46,780 bases of DNA from NCBI GenBank assembly GCA_028692715.1, contig JAQUWU010000039.1:1-46780 (forward strand), given 5' to 3'. Shown one piece after another: positions 34,553-43,567 of the stretch; within the stretch, counting starts at the first letter, position 1, and each line of letters opens with the position of its first letter. This DNA comes from Paludibacter sp. GTDB taxonomy: Bacteria > Bacteroidota > Bacteroidia > Bacteroidales > Paludibacteraceae. A program made the translations under genes and the position numbers. Below the pieces are notes generated by a model. That model ran no database searches. It was not told where the DNA came from and saw only the letters and a list, made by a program, of their open reading frames with translations.

Positions 34553-36652
34553 ATGAAAACAATCAAACATCTTATTTCATTAATTGTATATTCTGTTCTA
34601 ATATTCAGTGCTAGCTCATGTCTTGAGAATGAATATCAAACAATTATTTCGACACCCGTAATAGATGGTTTCATTTATAATACAACGAATGATTATAATG
34701 TTACTATAAAAGCATTGAATAATGCAAATGAACCTATGACGGGGGTTTATATTGAGTTGTATACACAGAATCCTCTATTGGAAGATGGTTCGCTGATTGA
34801 AAATAGTGAACAATATCTTATTTTCAAAGGTATCACAAAATCTACAGGTCAAATGGATTGTTCTATCAGTCCGGCAACTTCTGTTGACAGTTTACATGTA
34901 TTAGTAAATCAAATAGGTTTACCTTCTTATTTTTCAGTAAAACTTAATAGTAGCAGTATTTCACTTGTTATTGGAGGTACTGATTCAAAACAAGATGTAA
35001 TCTCAAAGATAGCTTCTAATGTATCACAAGTAATACCAACTCCTACGTGGACAGTTAATCACGATTTTCTCAAGTTGGGAAGTTGGAATAACAGTGGTTT
35101 ACCTAATTATCTTACAAGCTCACGTGATGTTATTTCCTCTGATTTTCTGGCTGATATAAATGCATCTTTACCAGAAAGAATTCAATTGCCCGATTCACAC
35201 CCTGAATATTTAAGTTCGGAGGATGATGGTAGTTTAGTTTTAATTGAAGATGCGGAAGTATGGGTGACTTTTGTTCACGAAGGTGCTGGTTTTGTAAATA
35301 CTTTAGCATATTATTCTTATCCAACAAGTTTAGCACCGACATCTAAAACAGATATCAAATATCCAATCGTTATTTTTCCAAATGTATCATTTTGGAACTC
35401 AGGTGGTGGTTTAACTTCAGGCGACAAAGTACAGTTGTTTTATTATAACGAAACAAAAGGTGAATATTCAAATGTATTTCCTGCCGGAACTACCGTTGCT
35501 TGGATTTTTAGATCGAATGGTTGGGATGCAGCAAACTATAATATACAAGCCGGATACTTTACTTATTATTCGGATAAAAGATTTAATCCCGAAAAAAACG
35601 ACATAAATAAAAAACATAATATTGTGTTGAAAGACAACAGTCGTCAATTATATTTAATCGGTTTTGAAGATCTGAACAGAGAACAAAGTGCCGATAACGA
35701 CTTTAATGATGGTGTTTTTTATGCTACTGTAAGTCCATATACAGCTGTGGAAAGTACGAATTATAAAATAATCGATTCCCCAACAGATACTGATAACGAT
35801 GGTGTTGGTGATACAAATGATGAATATCCCGATGATCCAAAGAAAGCATTTAACAACTATTATCCGGCTCAAAATGTAGAAGGAACTCTTGCATTTGAGG
35901 ATTTGTGGCCTAATCGGGGAGATTATGATTTTAATGATTTAGTGGTTGATTACAACTTTAATCAAATTACAAATGCTGACAATGATGTAACGGCAGTAAA
36001 TGCAAAATTGACGGTAAGAGCAATTGGAGCTTCTTATAAGAATGGTTTTGGCATTCAATTTAACACTTCTTCAACGAATGTTCTCTCAGTTACGGGTCAA
36101 AAAATTACCGAAAATTACCTTAGTTTAGCTTCAAACGGGACAGAGAATTCAGAAGAAAATGCGGTAATTTTTGCGTTCGATAATGCATTTAGTGTACTAC
36201 CTCATCCAGGGAATGTTGCAACAGTTAATACAATTTCAGGCTCAACATATCAAACCCCCGGAATAATAAATTTAAATATAGAATTTGTTAATCCTGTTGA
36301 TTACAGCCAATTCGGAACACCTCCCTACAATCCGTTTATCGTTATTGATGGGCAAAGGGGACGAGAAGTACACCTACCAGCTTGTATACCTACATCATTG
36401 GTAGATTTAAATTTACTTGGAGTGGGTGATGATAGTTCTGACCCGACAACCGGCAAATATTATATGTCGAATAAGTATTTGCCTTGGGCAGTTAACTTCC
36501 CTGTGAAATTTGATTATCCATCTGAAAAACAGGATATTACTAAAGCATTTCTGAACTTTAATAATTGGGTTGAAAGTAGTGGATTTAATTATATGGATTG
36601 GTATCTTGATAAAACAGGATATCGTAATTCAGACCTTATTTATCAAAAATAA
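34553..36652 (+). CDS. LruC/DUF4114-type calcium-binding lipoprotein, copy 2
   Basis: A 699-residue paralogue of the preceding gene. The same parts occur in the same order: lipobox Cys23 (ASSCLEN), the DUF4114-like GFEDLNRE and DNDFNDGVFYA, the calcium loop DTDNDGVGDTNDEYP, and the FEDLWPNRGDYDFNDLVVD opening of the LruC domain. The C-terminal third is nearly identical to copy 1, including the PPYNPFIVIDGQRG stretch, while the N-terminal 350 residues have drifted more. A 235-bp gap separates the copies, so copy 2 probably has its own promoter. Tandem retention suggests partly different roles, for instance different partners for the N-terminal domain. Confidence 0.85.
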   Translation: MKTIKHLISLIVYSVLIFSASSCLENEYQTIISTPVIDGFIYNTTNDYNVTIKALNNANEPMTGVYIELYTQNPLLEDGSLIENSEQYLIFKGITKSTGQMDCSISPATSVDSLHVLVNQIGLPSYFSVKLNSSSISLVIGGTDSKQDVISKIASNVSQVIPTPTWTVNHDFLKLGSWNNSGLPNYLTSSRDVISSDFLADINASLPERIQLPDSHPEYLSSEDDGSLVLIEDAEVWVTFVHEGAGFVNTLAYYSYPTSLAPTSKTDIKYPIVIFPNVSFWNSGGGLTSGDKVQLFYYNETKGEYSNVFPAGTTVAWIFRSNGWDAANYNIQAGYFTYYSDKRFNPEKNDINKKHNIVLKDNSRQLYLIGFEDLNREQSADNDFNDGVFYATVSPYTAVESTNYKIIDSPTDTDNDGVGDTNDEYPDDPKKAFNNYYPAQNVEGTLAFEDLWPNRGDYDFNDLVVDYNFNQITNADNDVTAVNAKLTVRAIGASYKNGFGIQFNTSSTNVLSVTGQKITENYLSLASNGTENSEENAVIFAFDNAFSVLPHPGNVATVNTISGSTYQTPGIINLNIEFVNPVDYSQFGTPPYNPFIVIDGQRGREVHLPACIPTSLVDLNLLGVGDDSSDPTTGKYYMSNKYLPWAVNFPVKFDYPSEKQDITKAFLNFNNWVESSGFNYMDWYLDKTGYRNSDLIYQK

Positions 36653-36714
36653 ATATAAAAAATAATGTTTCAATTTAACGAAGGTGTTTAAAAAATAAAT
36701 TAAAAATAATAGTT

Positions 36715-37086
36715 ATGAAAAAGAGCATTTTAATAATAGACGACAAAACTGAATTCCGCACGTTGACAAGAACTATTCTGTTAAGTAAATACGATGTAGA
36801 GAGTGCCGAAAACGGTATCGAAGCACTTTCGCTTTTACAAAATGGTTATCAACCCGATTTAATTGTAACAGATCTAATGATGCCTGTTTTAGGCGGAAAA
36901 GATTTTGTTGAACAGTTAAAGTCAAGCGGTGCTTTTAAAAACATTCCGGTTATTGTATTATCCAGTATTGATAAAAGTGATGAAAAAATCAAATTAATCA
37001 ACCTAGGAGCAAACGATTATTTGGAAAAACCGTATAATCCGGCTGAATTACATGCCAGAATAGAAAATTTACTTAAGAATAAGTAG
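36715..37086 (+). CDS. Single-domain response regulator
   Basis: A 123-residue CheY-like receiver with D9-D10, the phospho-acceptor Asp53 (LIVTDLMMPVLGG), VIVLSSID and YLEKPY. The pocket is complete and there is no output domain. It follows the second LruC gene by 62 bp and is ended by a hairpin, so it may close that transcription unit. It could act by protein contact, for example on the pseudo-receiver sugar transferase encoded next; that is speculation. Confidence 0.9.
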   Translation: MKKSILIIDDKTEFRTLTRTILLSKYDVESAENGIEALSLLQNGYQPDLIVTDLMMPVLGGKDFVEQLKSSGAFKNIPVIVLSSIDKSDEKIKLINLGANDYLEKPYNPAELHARIENLLKNK

Positions 37087-37091
37087 AAATC

Positions 37092-37112
37092 AAAAAGATT
37101 ATGAATCTTTTT
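37092..37112 (+). terminator. Terminator hairpin after the single-domain regulator
   Basis: AAAAAGATT and AATCTTTTT form a perfect 9-bp stem over an ATG loop, 5 bp past the stop codon. It likely separates the regulator/LruC unit from the exopolysaccharide genes. Confidence 0.65.
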
Positions 37113-37271
37113 GTAATATATTTGTGATATATTTTTTGATGTTTAACTTTTTTGTAGATATGGAACGAGCATTCTTATTGCTTTAAAGAAAAAAAATCAC
37201 CTTCTAAAGTGAAAATTAAACATTTGAGACAGCCAGCTTCCAAATAACCTTAAAAAAATAATTATTATCGT

Positions 37272-38393
37272 ATGAAATACAGTGCTGTTTATATTGGAGA
37301 AAATCAAGATTTTCTGGTAAACCTGGAGAATATTAAGCATCTTGTTAAATTTACATATTCTAATGACTTTATTGAGATACTTAATTCGAATATTTCTTTC
37401 GATTTAGTTATATACCATGAAGAAAATATAAATAATGATTTATTGTTAATTCGTAATCTGAAGGAGAATTCAGCAAATAAAAAAACAGTTATATTTGTAA
37501 TTTCTGAAAATAGTAAGGCTATTAAGGAATATATCAATATAGGTGTTCATGATATTTTTGCAAGTGATGCAAAACCCGAAGATATTTTTAAGCGATTTGA
37601 ATTTATAAACAACCATTTTGAATCGCTTAGTAAGTCCAATAAAGATATTTTACATTCATTTAAGCTTCCACTATGGAAAAGAATTTTTGACATTCTTTTT
37701 GCTGGTTCAGTATTACTTGTTTTATTTCCGTTATTTCTTATTATTTCATTATTGATTCGTTTAGAATCTAAAGGCAAAGTATATTATGCAGCTCCACGTG
37801 TAGGTTCAGGTTATCAGATATTTGGATTTCTAAAGTTTAGAAGTATGTATACCGATGCCGATAAAAAGGTGGATAGTATGATGAAAAATAATCAATACTT
37901 AAATCTCGAAGATGCTGAGGATTCAATTGATGCATCAACTATCGATCATGGACCTGTATTAATTAGCGATGATGGATTAGTTCCGGAGAGTAAAGTAAAA
38001 AAAGAAAAAGCATCAAAAAGAGAAAATGCATTCTTTAAAGTAGCAAATGATCCCCGAATTACAAAAGTTGGGCGCATTTTGAGAAATACTAGCATTGATG
38101 AATTACCACAATTTATTAATGTGTTAAAAGGAGATATGTCGATTGTAGGAAATCGCCCTTTGCCTTTATACGAAGCTGAATTATTAACCGGTAATGAATG
38201 GTCGGGTCGGTTTTTAGCTCCTGCAGGAATTACCGGATTGTGGCAGGTAACGAAGCGGGGAGGAGCAAATGTTATGTCTGCCGATGAGAGAAAACAACTT
38301 GATATAGAATATGCCCAGAATTATTCATTATGGTATGACATTAAAATCTTGTTAAAAACAATTCCTGCAATGCTACAACACGAAAATGTTTAA
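37272..38393 (+). CDS. Pseudo-receiver fused to a polyprenyl-phosphate sugar phosphotransferase
   Basis: A 373-residue membrane enzyme that should start repeat-unit assembly by loading the first sugar-1-phosphate on undecaprenyl phosphate. Residues 1-120 look like a receiver fold, but the acceptor position reads LVIYHEE and the acidic pocket is gone. A membrane helix (about 138-162) is followed by the bacterial sugar-transferase domain, with GFLKFRSMYTDAD, DPRITKVGRILRNTSIDELPQ, GDMSIVGNRP and GITGLWQV. Between KFRSMYTDAD and the DPRITK segment lies an extra stretch of about 60 mostly charged residues. The large loop/WecP-type five-helix N-terminus is missing, so this is the short, single-helix class. 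It overlaps the TolC-like gene by 8 bp. Confidence 0.92.
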   Translation: MKYSAVYIGENQDFLVNLENIKHLVKFTYSNDFIEILNSNISFDLVIYHEENINNDLLLIRNLKENSANKKTVIFVISENSKAIKEYINIGVHDIFASDAKPEDIFKRFEFINNHFESLSKSNKDILHSFKLPLWKRIFDILFAGSVLLVLFPLFLIISLLIRLESKGKVYYAAPRVGSGYQIFGFLKFRSMYTDADKKVDSMMKNNQYLNLEDAEDSIDASTIDHGPVLISDDGLVPESKVKKEKASKRENAFFKVANDPRITKVGRILRNTSIDELPQFINVLKGDMSIVGNRPLPLYEAELLTGNEWSGRFLAPAGITGLWQVTKRGGANVMSADERKQLDIEYAQNYSLWYDIKILLKTIPAMLQHENV

Positions 38394-39162
38394 CAATATG
38401 GTATTCAAACGATTCCTTTTATTATTTACATTATTGTATTTGATTGGATTCAATACTTATAGTCAGGTTGTGGGCGGAGAAAATGACTCCACTACCGTTG
38501 ACACTTTAGTTCAGGAAAAGAAATTACCCGAATTAAATGTATTTATTGAGTCAGCACTCAATAATTCGCCTCTATTAAGAATTAATGAAAGAGAAATCGA
38601 CAAATTTTTAGAAGAAATTTCCATGCAAAAAAAATCGTGGACAGATTTCTTTTTGATAGATGCTAATACGAAATATGGATTGTTTAATCAATTACTCATC
38701 GACGAACAATCGACAACGAGTGGTACTGATGTTGCCACAAAAACGGCAAAAGAACAATTTAATTATTATGGAGGATTAACGATAAGAATGCCATTGTCCA
38801 CTTTTTTAAATAAAAAGAATGAGCTTAAGATTTTAAAATCCGACATTGAAGAGTCTAAGTTAAAAAACGAACAACTGAAGAAAGAAATTACTCAATTGGT
38901 TATTGAAGAGTATTTTAAGTTGGTTTATTTAAAAGAATCGATGGAAATTGCTCAGGATGCCATGCAAACTACTAAAATAAATTATATGCGATCAATAAGA
39001 GATTTTGAAAATGGCATATTAAATTTAAATGATTTTACTATTTTAGTAAATACAAAAGCAAAATCAGATGAAGCATATTCAAAAGTAAAAAACGAGTATT
39101 ATGCTCAATTTTACAAGATACAAATTTTAACGGGAATCAATCTTCAAGATAATTCGAAATGA
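38386..39162 (+). CDS. Half-length TolC-like outer-membrane protein
   Basis: A 258-residue protein with a signal peptide (about 1-26) and one long alpha-helical repeat of the OEP/TolC type. The repeat includes the PLLRINEREIDKF opening and the EYFKLVYLKESMEIAQDAM and NYMRSIRDFENGILNLNDF helices. Normal TolC proteins have two such repeats in about 450 residues, so this is half size. It may assemble as a hexamer or act as a periplasmic helical sleeve for export. The start may be four codons later (MVFKRFLL, at 38398). It overlaps the sugar transferase gene and, by 4 bp (ATGA), the Wzc-like gene, so all three are translationally coupled. Confidence 0.8.
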   Translation: MFNNMVFKRFLLLFTLLYLIGFNTYSQVVGGENDSTTVDTLVQEKKLPELNVFIESALNNSPLLRINEREIDKFLEEISMQKKSWTDFFLIDANTKYGLFNQLLIDEQSTTSGTDVATKTAKEQFNYYGGLTIRMPLSTFLNKKNELKILKSDIEESKLKNEQLKKEITQLVIEEYFKLVYLKESMEIAQDAMQTTKINYMRSIRDFENGILNLNDFTILVNTKAKSDEAYSKVKNEYYAQFYKIQILTGINLQDNSK

Positions 39163-41282
39163 ATTTTATGAAATTTATCAAAATACTTGTTTCTAAAATA
39201 CTGTATATCATTGTTATACCAGTAGTTTTTGGTGGAATTACTTTTTTATTTACCAGAAATCTTCCCGTTAAATTTGCGGCTGAAGCTACCATTTACACTG
39301 GCATTACTTCCAATAGTGGATTAGAGGTTTTGGAAACAAGGGTTGATAATATTGCCACACAAAACGAGTATAATAATGTATTAACGCTCCTTAAATCAAA
39401 GTCTTTGTACGAAGAGGTCGGTTTAAAATTGCTTACTCAGCATTTATTACTTAGCAAACCGCAAGAAGGGATAATATCAGAAAGAGCTTTTAATCAATTA
39501 CAAGAACAGGTTCCCGATAAAATAAAAAAACTTATTGTTAAAGGAAATTTTGATAAAAGTTATCAAAATCTAAGAGCTTATATTAAACAGGATAAAGATA
39601 ATTATATTTACGGGCTGTTAAATTACAGTAGTCCCTATTATAGCGAAGATGCATTATCAAATATAAAATGTGTTCGCGTTTCAAATAGCGATTTAATAAA
39701 ATTAACATACGAATCGGACGATGCGGCCATTTCGTTTAATACAATTAAAATTATAACTGAAAGTTTTGTTACAAGTTATAGTGTCCTTAAAAGTAATCAA
39801 TCAAGTTCGGCAGTTGCTTATTTTGAAGCTAAACTAAAGGAGATTGAAGCTAAATTAAAAGCTGCTGAGGATGGTTTATTAGCGTTTAATGTAGACAATA
39901 CTATTATTAATTATTATGAACAAACCGAACAGGTAACCACTCAACAAGAAAAGATTGAAATTAGGCTTCAAGAAGTTAAAATGGAGTATGAGGCCTCACA
40001 GGCAGTGCTTCAGAAGCTGGAAAGTGAAATTAATAAGAGATATAATATCAGTTTACGAAACAAAGAAATTTTATCCTTACGTCAGAAATTGGTTGATAAT
40101 AACAATGCTATTGCGAAAAACGAAATAAACAATGTTCCCAGCAAAGAGGCTGAAAATAAGCAGTTAAAATTATCAAAATCGAAGTTAGAAACTAAACTTG
40201 CCACTAGTGTCGATTCATTATATAATTATAACAATAACAGCGAAGGGATTGAATTTCAACGGATACTCTCCGAATGGCTCGATGCGGTAAAAAATTACGA
40301 AACTTATTCGGCTCTTTATAAATCAATGATGGAGCGGCAAACCGAATTTATGAAGCAATATAAGAAATATGCTCCATTAGGTGCCACTATAAAACGGATT
40401 GAAAGAGAGATTGATGTGTATGAAAGAGAATACCTGAATGTATTGAATAATTTGAACCTTGCAAAACAAAAGCAACAGAATACCGACATGGTTTCGACCA
40501 TGAAAATTATTGACCAACCGGAATTACCAATTAACGGTATTCCTTCCAAAAAGAAATTATATGTAATAATTGCTGCATTATTTTCGGTATTATTTTACAT
40601 TATTGGACTTTTCATTGTTGAATTGCTCGACCAGAGAATAAAAACGCCATCAAAACTTAAGACCCTAACAGGCTTGGAAATTTTAGGTGCATTCAGTGTA
40701 AAATCATCTAAAAAAGTGAAAAGTGCCGAATGGATTTCTGAAAGAGCATCTAAGTTTATTTATGAGAAAATAAGGTCGTTACAAACTGCTGATTCTAATC
40801 CATTTGTTATTCAAATTACAAGTAACTGGGAAAGCTCTGAGAATATCCTTTTGGCTGAAACCATTCAGAACGAACTTTTAAAATATGGTAATAATGTAAA
40901 TGTTTTTAATTTGAACGACAATCAAAATGAAGATGTAATCTCACAGTTCAATAAATCTAATCAATATAGTGAGTTTGTCGGACTTATAAATAGCGAACCA
41001 AATTTCTTAATAACCATTCTGCCCCCTGTAAGTAATGGTATTAATAATTCAATAATAATTCAATCAGCTGATTTAAACTTAATAGTTTTTGATGCAGATG
41101 CTACCTGGACTGAAGCGGATAATTTCAATTTAGATAAGATTAAAAGGTTATTAAGCAATAATCTATATTCTATTCTTGTAAATGCATTGCCTGACAATAT
41201 TGAAGAAATTTATGGTGAAATTGATAAAAACAGATCATTCATTCGTAAATTTTTTAAAAAAATACTTCGACGTTTCATTTAG
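39159..41282 (+). CDS. Wzc/GumC-like chain-length protein with degenerate ATPase domain
   Basis: A 707-residue inner-membrane protein controlling polymer length and export. It has an N-terminal helix (about 10-31), a Wzz-type periplasmic region with long coiled coils (about 210-440), and a PIDQPELP-like proline motif (IIDQPELPINGIPSKKK). The second helix is at about 467-490. Residues 500-707 resemble the CpsD/Wzc tyrosine-kinase fold, but the P-loop place reads QITSNWESSENILLAETI in place of a GxGKS/T motif. No tyrosine cluster ends the protein. It should therefore not bind ATP in the usual way. It overlaps the TolC-like gene by 4 bp. The family is clear; the loss of catalysis is read directly from the sequence. 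Confidence 0.88.
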   Translation: MNFMKFIKILVSKILYIIVIPVVFGGITFLFTRNLPVKFAAEATIYTGITSNSGLEVLETRVDNIATQNEYNNVLTLLKSKSLYEEVGLKLLTQHLLLSKPQEGIISERAFNQLQEQVPDKIKKLIVKGNFDKSYQNLRAYIKQDKDNYIYGLLNYSSPYYSEDALSNIKCVRVSNSDLIKLTYESDDAAISFNTIKIITESFVTSYSVLKSNQSSSAVAYFEAKLKEIEAKLKAAEDGLLAFNVDNTIINYYEQTEQVTTQQEKIEIRLQEVKMEYEASQAVLQKLESEINKRYNISLRNKEILSLRQKLVDNNNAIAKNEINNVPSKEAENKQLKLSKSKLETKLATSVDSLYNYNNNSEGIEFQRILSEWLDAVKNYETYSALYKSMMERQTEFMKQYKKYAPLGATIKRIEREIDVYEREYLNVLNNLNLAKQKQQNTDMVSTMKIIDQPELPINGIPSKKKLYVIIAALFSVLFYIIGLFIVELLDQRIKTPSKLKTLTGLEILGAFSVKSSKKVKSAEWISERASKFIYEKIRSLQTADSNPFVIQITSNWESSENILLAETIQNELLKYGNNVNVFNLNDNQNEDVISQFNKSNQYSEFVGLINSEPNFLITILPPVSNGINNSIIIQSADLNLIVFDADATWTEADNFNLDKIKRLLSNNLYSILVNALPDNIEEIYGEIDKNRSFIRKFFKKILRRFI

Positions 41283-41359
41283 TCATATAAGTAATTGAAA
41301 ACAAATAATGTCGTATTTTCATGAAAATATTTAAGAATAGAACCTGTCTGCTACAGGCA

Positions 41360-41528
41360 GGCGCAATTTTCACTGATAGAGTGGATTTGAAAAAACGGAT
41401 TTGAATTCCGATAAATCGGAATGATTTACAGATAGTTGCGTCTTAATCATCTTGCCGAAGGCAAGAAAAATCCGTTTTGTTTTATCCTTCATTTTCCGAT
41501 AAATCAGCGAAAATCAGCGTTCTATTAA
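41360..41528. repeat. Dispersed structured repeat, copy B
   Basis: Related to 23988-24152. It holds the hairpin ATTCCGAT-AA-ATCGGAAT (41405-41422) and a second perfect hairpin CTTGCC-GAA-GGCAAG (41451-41465). Its ends are imperfect inverted repeats of each other (left GCGCAATTTTCACTGAT, right AAATCAGCGAAAATCAGCG). It fills most of the 318-bp gap before the O-antigen-ligase gene. I see nothing else in that gap. Confidence 0.75.
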
Positions 41529-41600
41529 TGTTTCTAAATGGTACATTAATTTGTTCCATTTACTTAAGTCGATTGAAATCAAAAAATAAATTATAAGGCT

Positions 41601-43067
41601 GTGCCAAATTCGAATCAAAATAATTCAAATATTAACGATTCACATATTTTAAAGGTAATTTCAATAATCGTCGGATTGGGGTTGCTTTTAATAGGTGCAA
41701 TATATTTTTTTTCGAAAGACAACTTAATGATGGGTTTAAGTCTTTTGTTGTTTATCTTTCCTGTTATCTATTTATACTTTGTTTTTAAAAGTCCACGAAT
41801 TGGTTTTATTTCAGTACTTTATGCTAATTATTTTGCGATAGGACTTTCACGTTATTTACCTGCTCCAATGGGATTAACCGTTGATGCCTTATTGGTGTTG
41901 ACCTGGGTCTCACTTATATTCTCTCAATTTAATAAAGAAATAAACTGGAAACTTGCAGCAAAGGATTACACTTTATTAGCAATAATTTGGTTTGTAATGA
42001 CTTTTCTGCAATTGTTTAACCCTGAGGCGGTAAGCAGAGAAGCTTGGTTTTATGCAATGAGAGGGCAGGGCTTATATATTTTTCTAACCATTCCGTTAGT
42101 TTATCTTATTTTTAATAAACCCAAAGATTTTGAGACATTAATTACACTATGTGCATGGTTTACACTTTTTGCTATTGCTAAAGGGTTGATGCAGAAATAT
42201 ATGGGCGTTGACAGATGGGAGCAGCAATGGCTAAATGTGCCTGGAAATCGGACAACACATATTTTAAATGGTCAGCTCAGAGTATTCTCTATCTTTTCTG
42301 ATGCCGGCACTTATGGTAGCTCAATGGGATATTTTGGTGTGTTGTTTTCCGTGTTGGGTATTCATGAATCTAAGAAAAGCAAAAAGTTTTTTTATTTTTT
42401 TGTTGGATTTGCTTCGTTATATGCAATGCTTATTTCAGGAACCCGAAGTTCAATTGCCGTACCACTTGTTGGGTTCGTAATGTACACTATTCTTACAAAG
42501 AAGTTTAAAATAATGATAACTGTTGGCTCAATTATTTTTATTTTATTTTTTATTTTAAAATATACTACAATTGGTCAGGGCAACTATGATGTTCGAAGAA
42601 TGCGAAGTGCTTTTTCTGAAAACAACGAATCGTTAAATGTCCGAATGGAAAACCGTGAAATCTTTGCTCAATACCTTAAAACACGTCCTTTTGGTGGTGG
42701 TATTGGTTCTGCCGGAAATTGGGGAATGCGATTCAGTCCAAATACATTATTGGCTCAAACGGCTACCGATGGTTTTTATATTCAAATTTGGGCCGAACAG
42801 GGAATTGTTGGATTAAGTTTTTACCTATTTATGATATTCTATATCGTTCTCAAAGCTACTTTTTTAATTTTTTTCAAACTAAAAAATCCAAAAAATATTA
42901 CTATTGCCATTGGTTTTACATGCGGAATGTATGGGCTTATGGTAACTTCTTACAGTGCCTCCAGTCTTGGTCAAATGCCAAATATTATTATTGTTTTTGC
43001 AAGTATGGCTTTAATTTCTTTAATGCCCGATTGGGAAAAGAAAGAATCAAAACATGCTGATGTTTAA
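41601..43067 (+). CDS. O-antigen ligase/polymerase-type membrane protein
   Basis: A 488-residue polytopic inner-membrane protein with about ten to twelve hydrophobic helices. A large external loop (about residues 325-400) contains NVRMENREIFAQYLKTRPFGGGIG, typical of the Wzy_C/O-antigen ligase family. Translation begins at GTG (41601) behind an AAGG. It probably polymerises or ligates the exopolysaccharide repeat units. It follows the Wzc-like gene after a gap holding repeat copy B, so it may need read-through or its own promoter. Ligase against polymerase cannot be decided from sequence alone. Confidence 0.85.
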   Translation: MPNSNQNNSNINDSHILKVISIIVGLGLLLIGAIYFFSKDNLMMGLSLLLFIFPVIYLYFVFKSPRIGFISVLYANYFAIGLSRYLPAPMGLTVDALLVLTWVSLIFSQFNKEINWKLAAKDYTLLAIIWFVMTFLQLFNPEAVSREAWFYAMRGQGLYIFLTIPLVYLIFNKPKDFETLITLCAWFTLFAIAKGLMQKYMGVDRWEQQWLNVPGNRTTHILNGQLRVFSIFSDAGTYGSSMGYFGVLFSVLGIHESKKSKKFFYFFVGFASLYAMLISGTRSSIAVPLVGFVMYTILTKKFKIMITVGSIIFILFFILKYTTIGQGNYDVRRMRSAFSENNESLNVRMENREIFAQYLKTRPFGGGIGSAGNWGMRFSPNTLLAQTATDGFYIQIWAEQGIVGLSFYLFMIFYIVLKATFLIFFKLKNPKNITIAIGFTCGMYGLMVTSYSASSLGQMPNIIIVFASMALISLMPDWEKKESKHADV

Positions 43068-43385
43068 CTTCATATCCTGAAGCTAAAGTTTTTTCCTTCC
43101 ATTTTGATTAAATTTCTAATTTATTCTTCCAAATTTCAAGTTCAAAACACTTACTTTTTTAGTTGAAAAGTTATAGTCTTGTAGAAGTAAGTTTTTTATT
43201 TAATTTATTTTTTAACTGCTTGAAAAATAAAATATTAACATAAATGAATTGTTTTAAATGCCAGTCTTTCATCAGTGTAATTGACGAAAATTTATTGTGT
43301 CCATTTACAAAGTAATTCTGTATTTTGTTTAAGTAGTACATAATCAATTAGATATGTTTTGCTTGTTGCTTTTGTAAACCTATTT

Positions 43386-43401
43386 TGGCTAATTTTTTGT
43401 A
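43386..43401 (+). promoter_or_regulatory. Weak sigma-54-like site upstream of ugd
   Basis: TGGCTAATTTTTTGTA keeps TGGC and TTG at the right spacing but lacks GC at -12. The same TGGCT-N6-TTTG layout occurs at 34436. It overlaps an inverted repeat (43393-43402 with 43412-43421). Confidence 0.25.
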
Positions 43402-43421
43402 AAACAATCTATTACAAAAAA
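43393..43421. repeat. 10-bp inverted repeat upstream of ugd
   Basis: TTTTTTGTAA and TTACAAAAAA flank a 9-nt loop, about 150 bp before the ugd ATG. Possible operator or weak terminator. The rest of the 500-bp gap 43068-43567 is A/T-rich with only the promoter-like sites listed. Confidence 0.35.
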
Positions 43422-43481
43422 ATGTTTTTTTTACCATAGAAAGTTTTTTTTTGTGCTACAAAAAAACAAATAATTAAAATC

Positions 43482-43489
43482 TATATTTG
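43482..43489 (+). promoter_or_regulatory. Candidate -7 element for ugd
   Basis: TATATTTG, 78 bp before the ATG, followed by T-A-C at the likely start site. No TTG at the correct -33 spacing. Confidence 0.4.
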
Positions 43490-43567
43490 TACTGTACTTA
43501 ATGTTATTTAAATCAATAGTATAGCTTATAATAATTTTATAATAAAAACCAATTAAATTTAACTATT

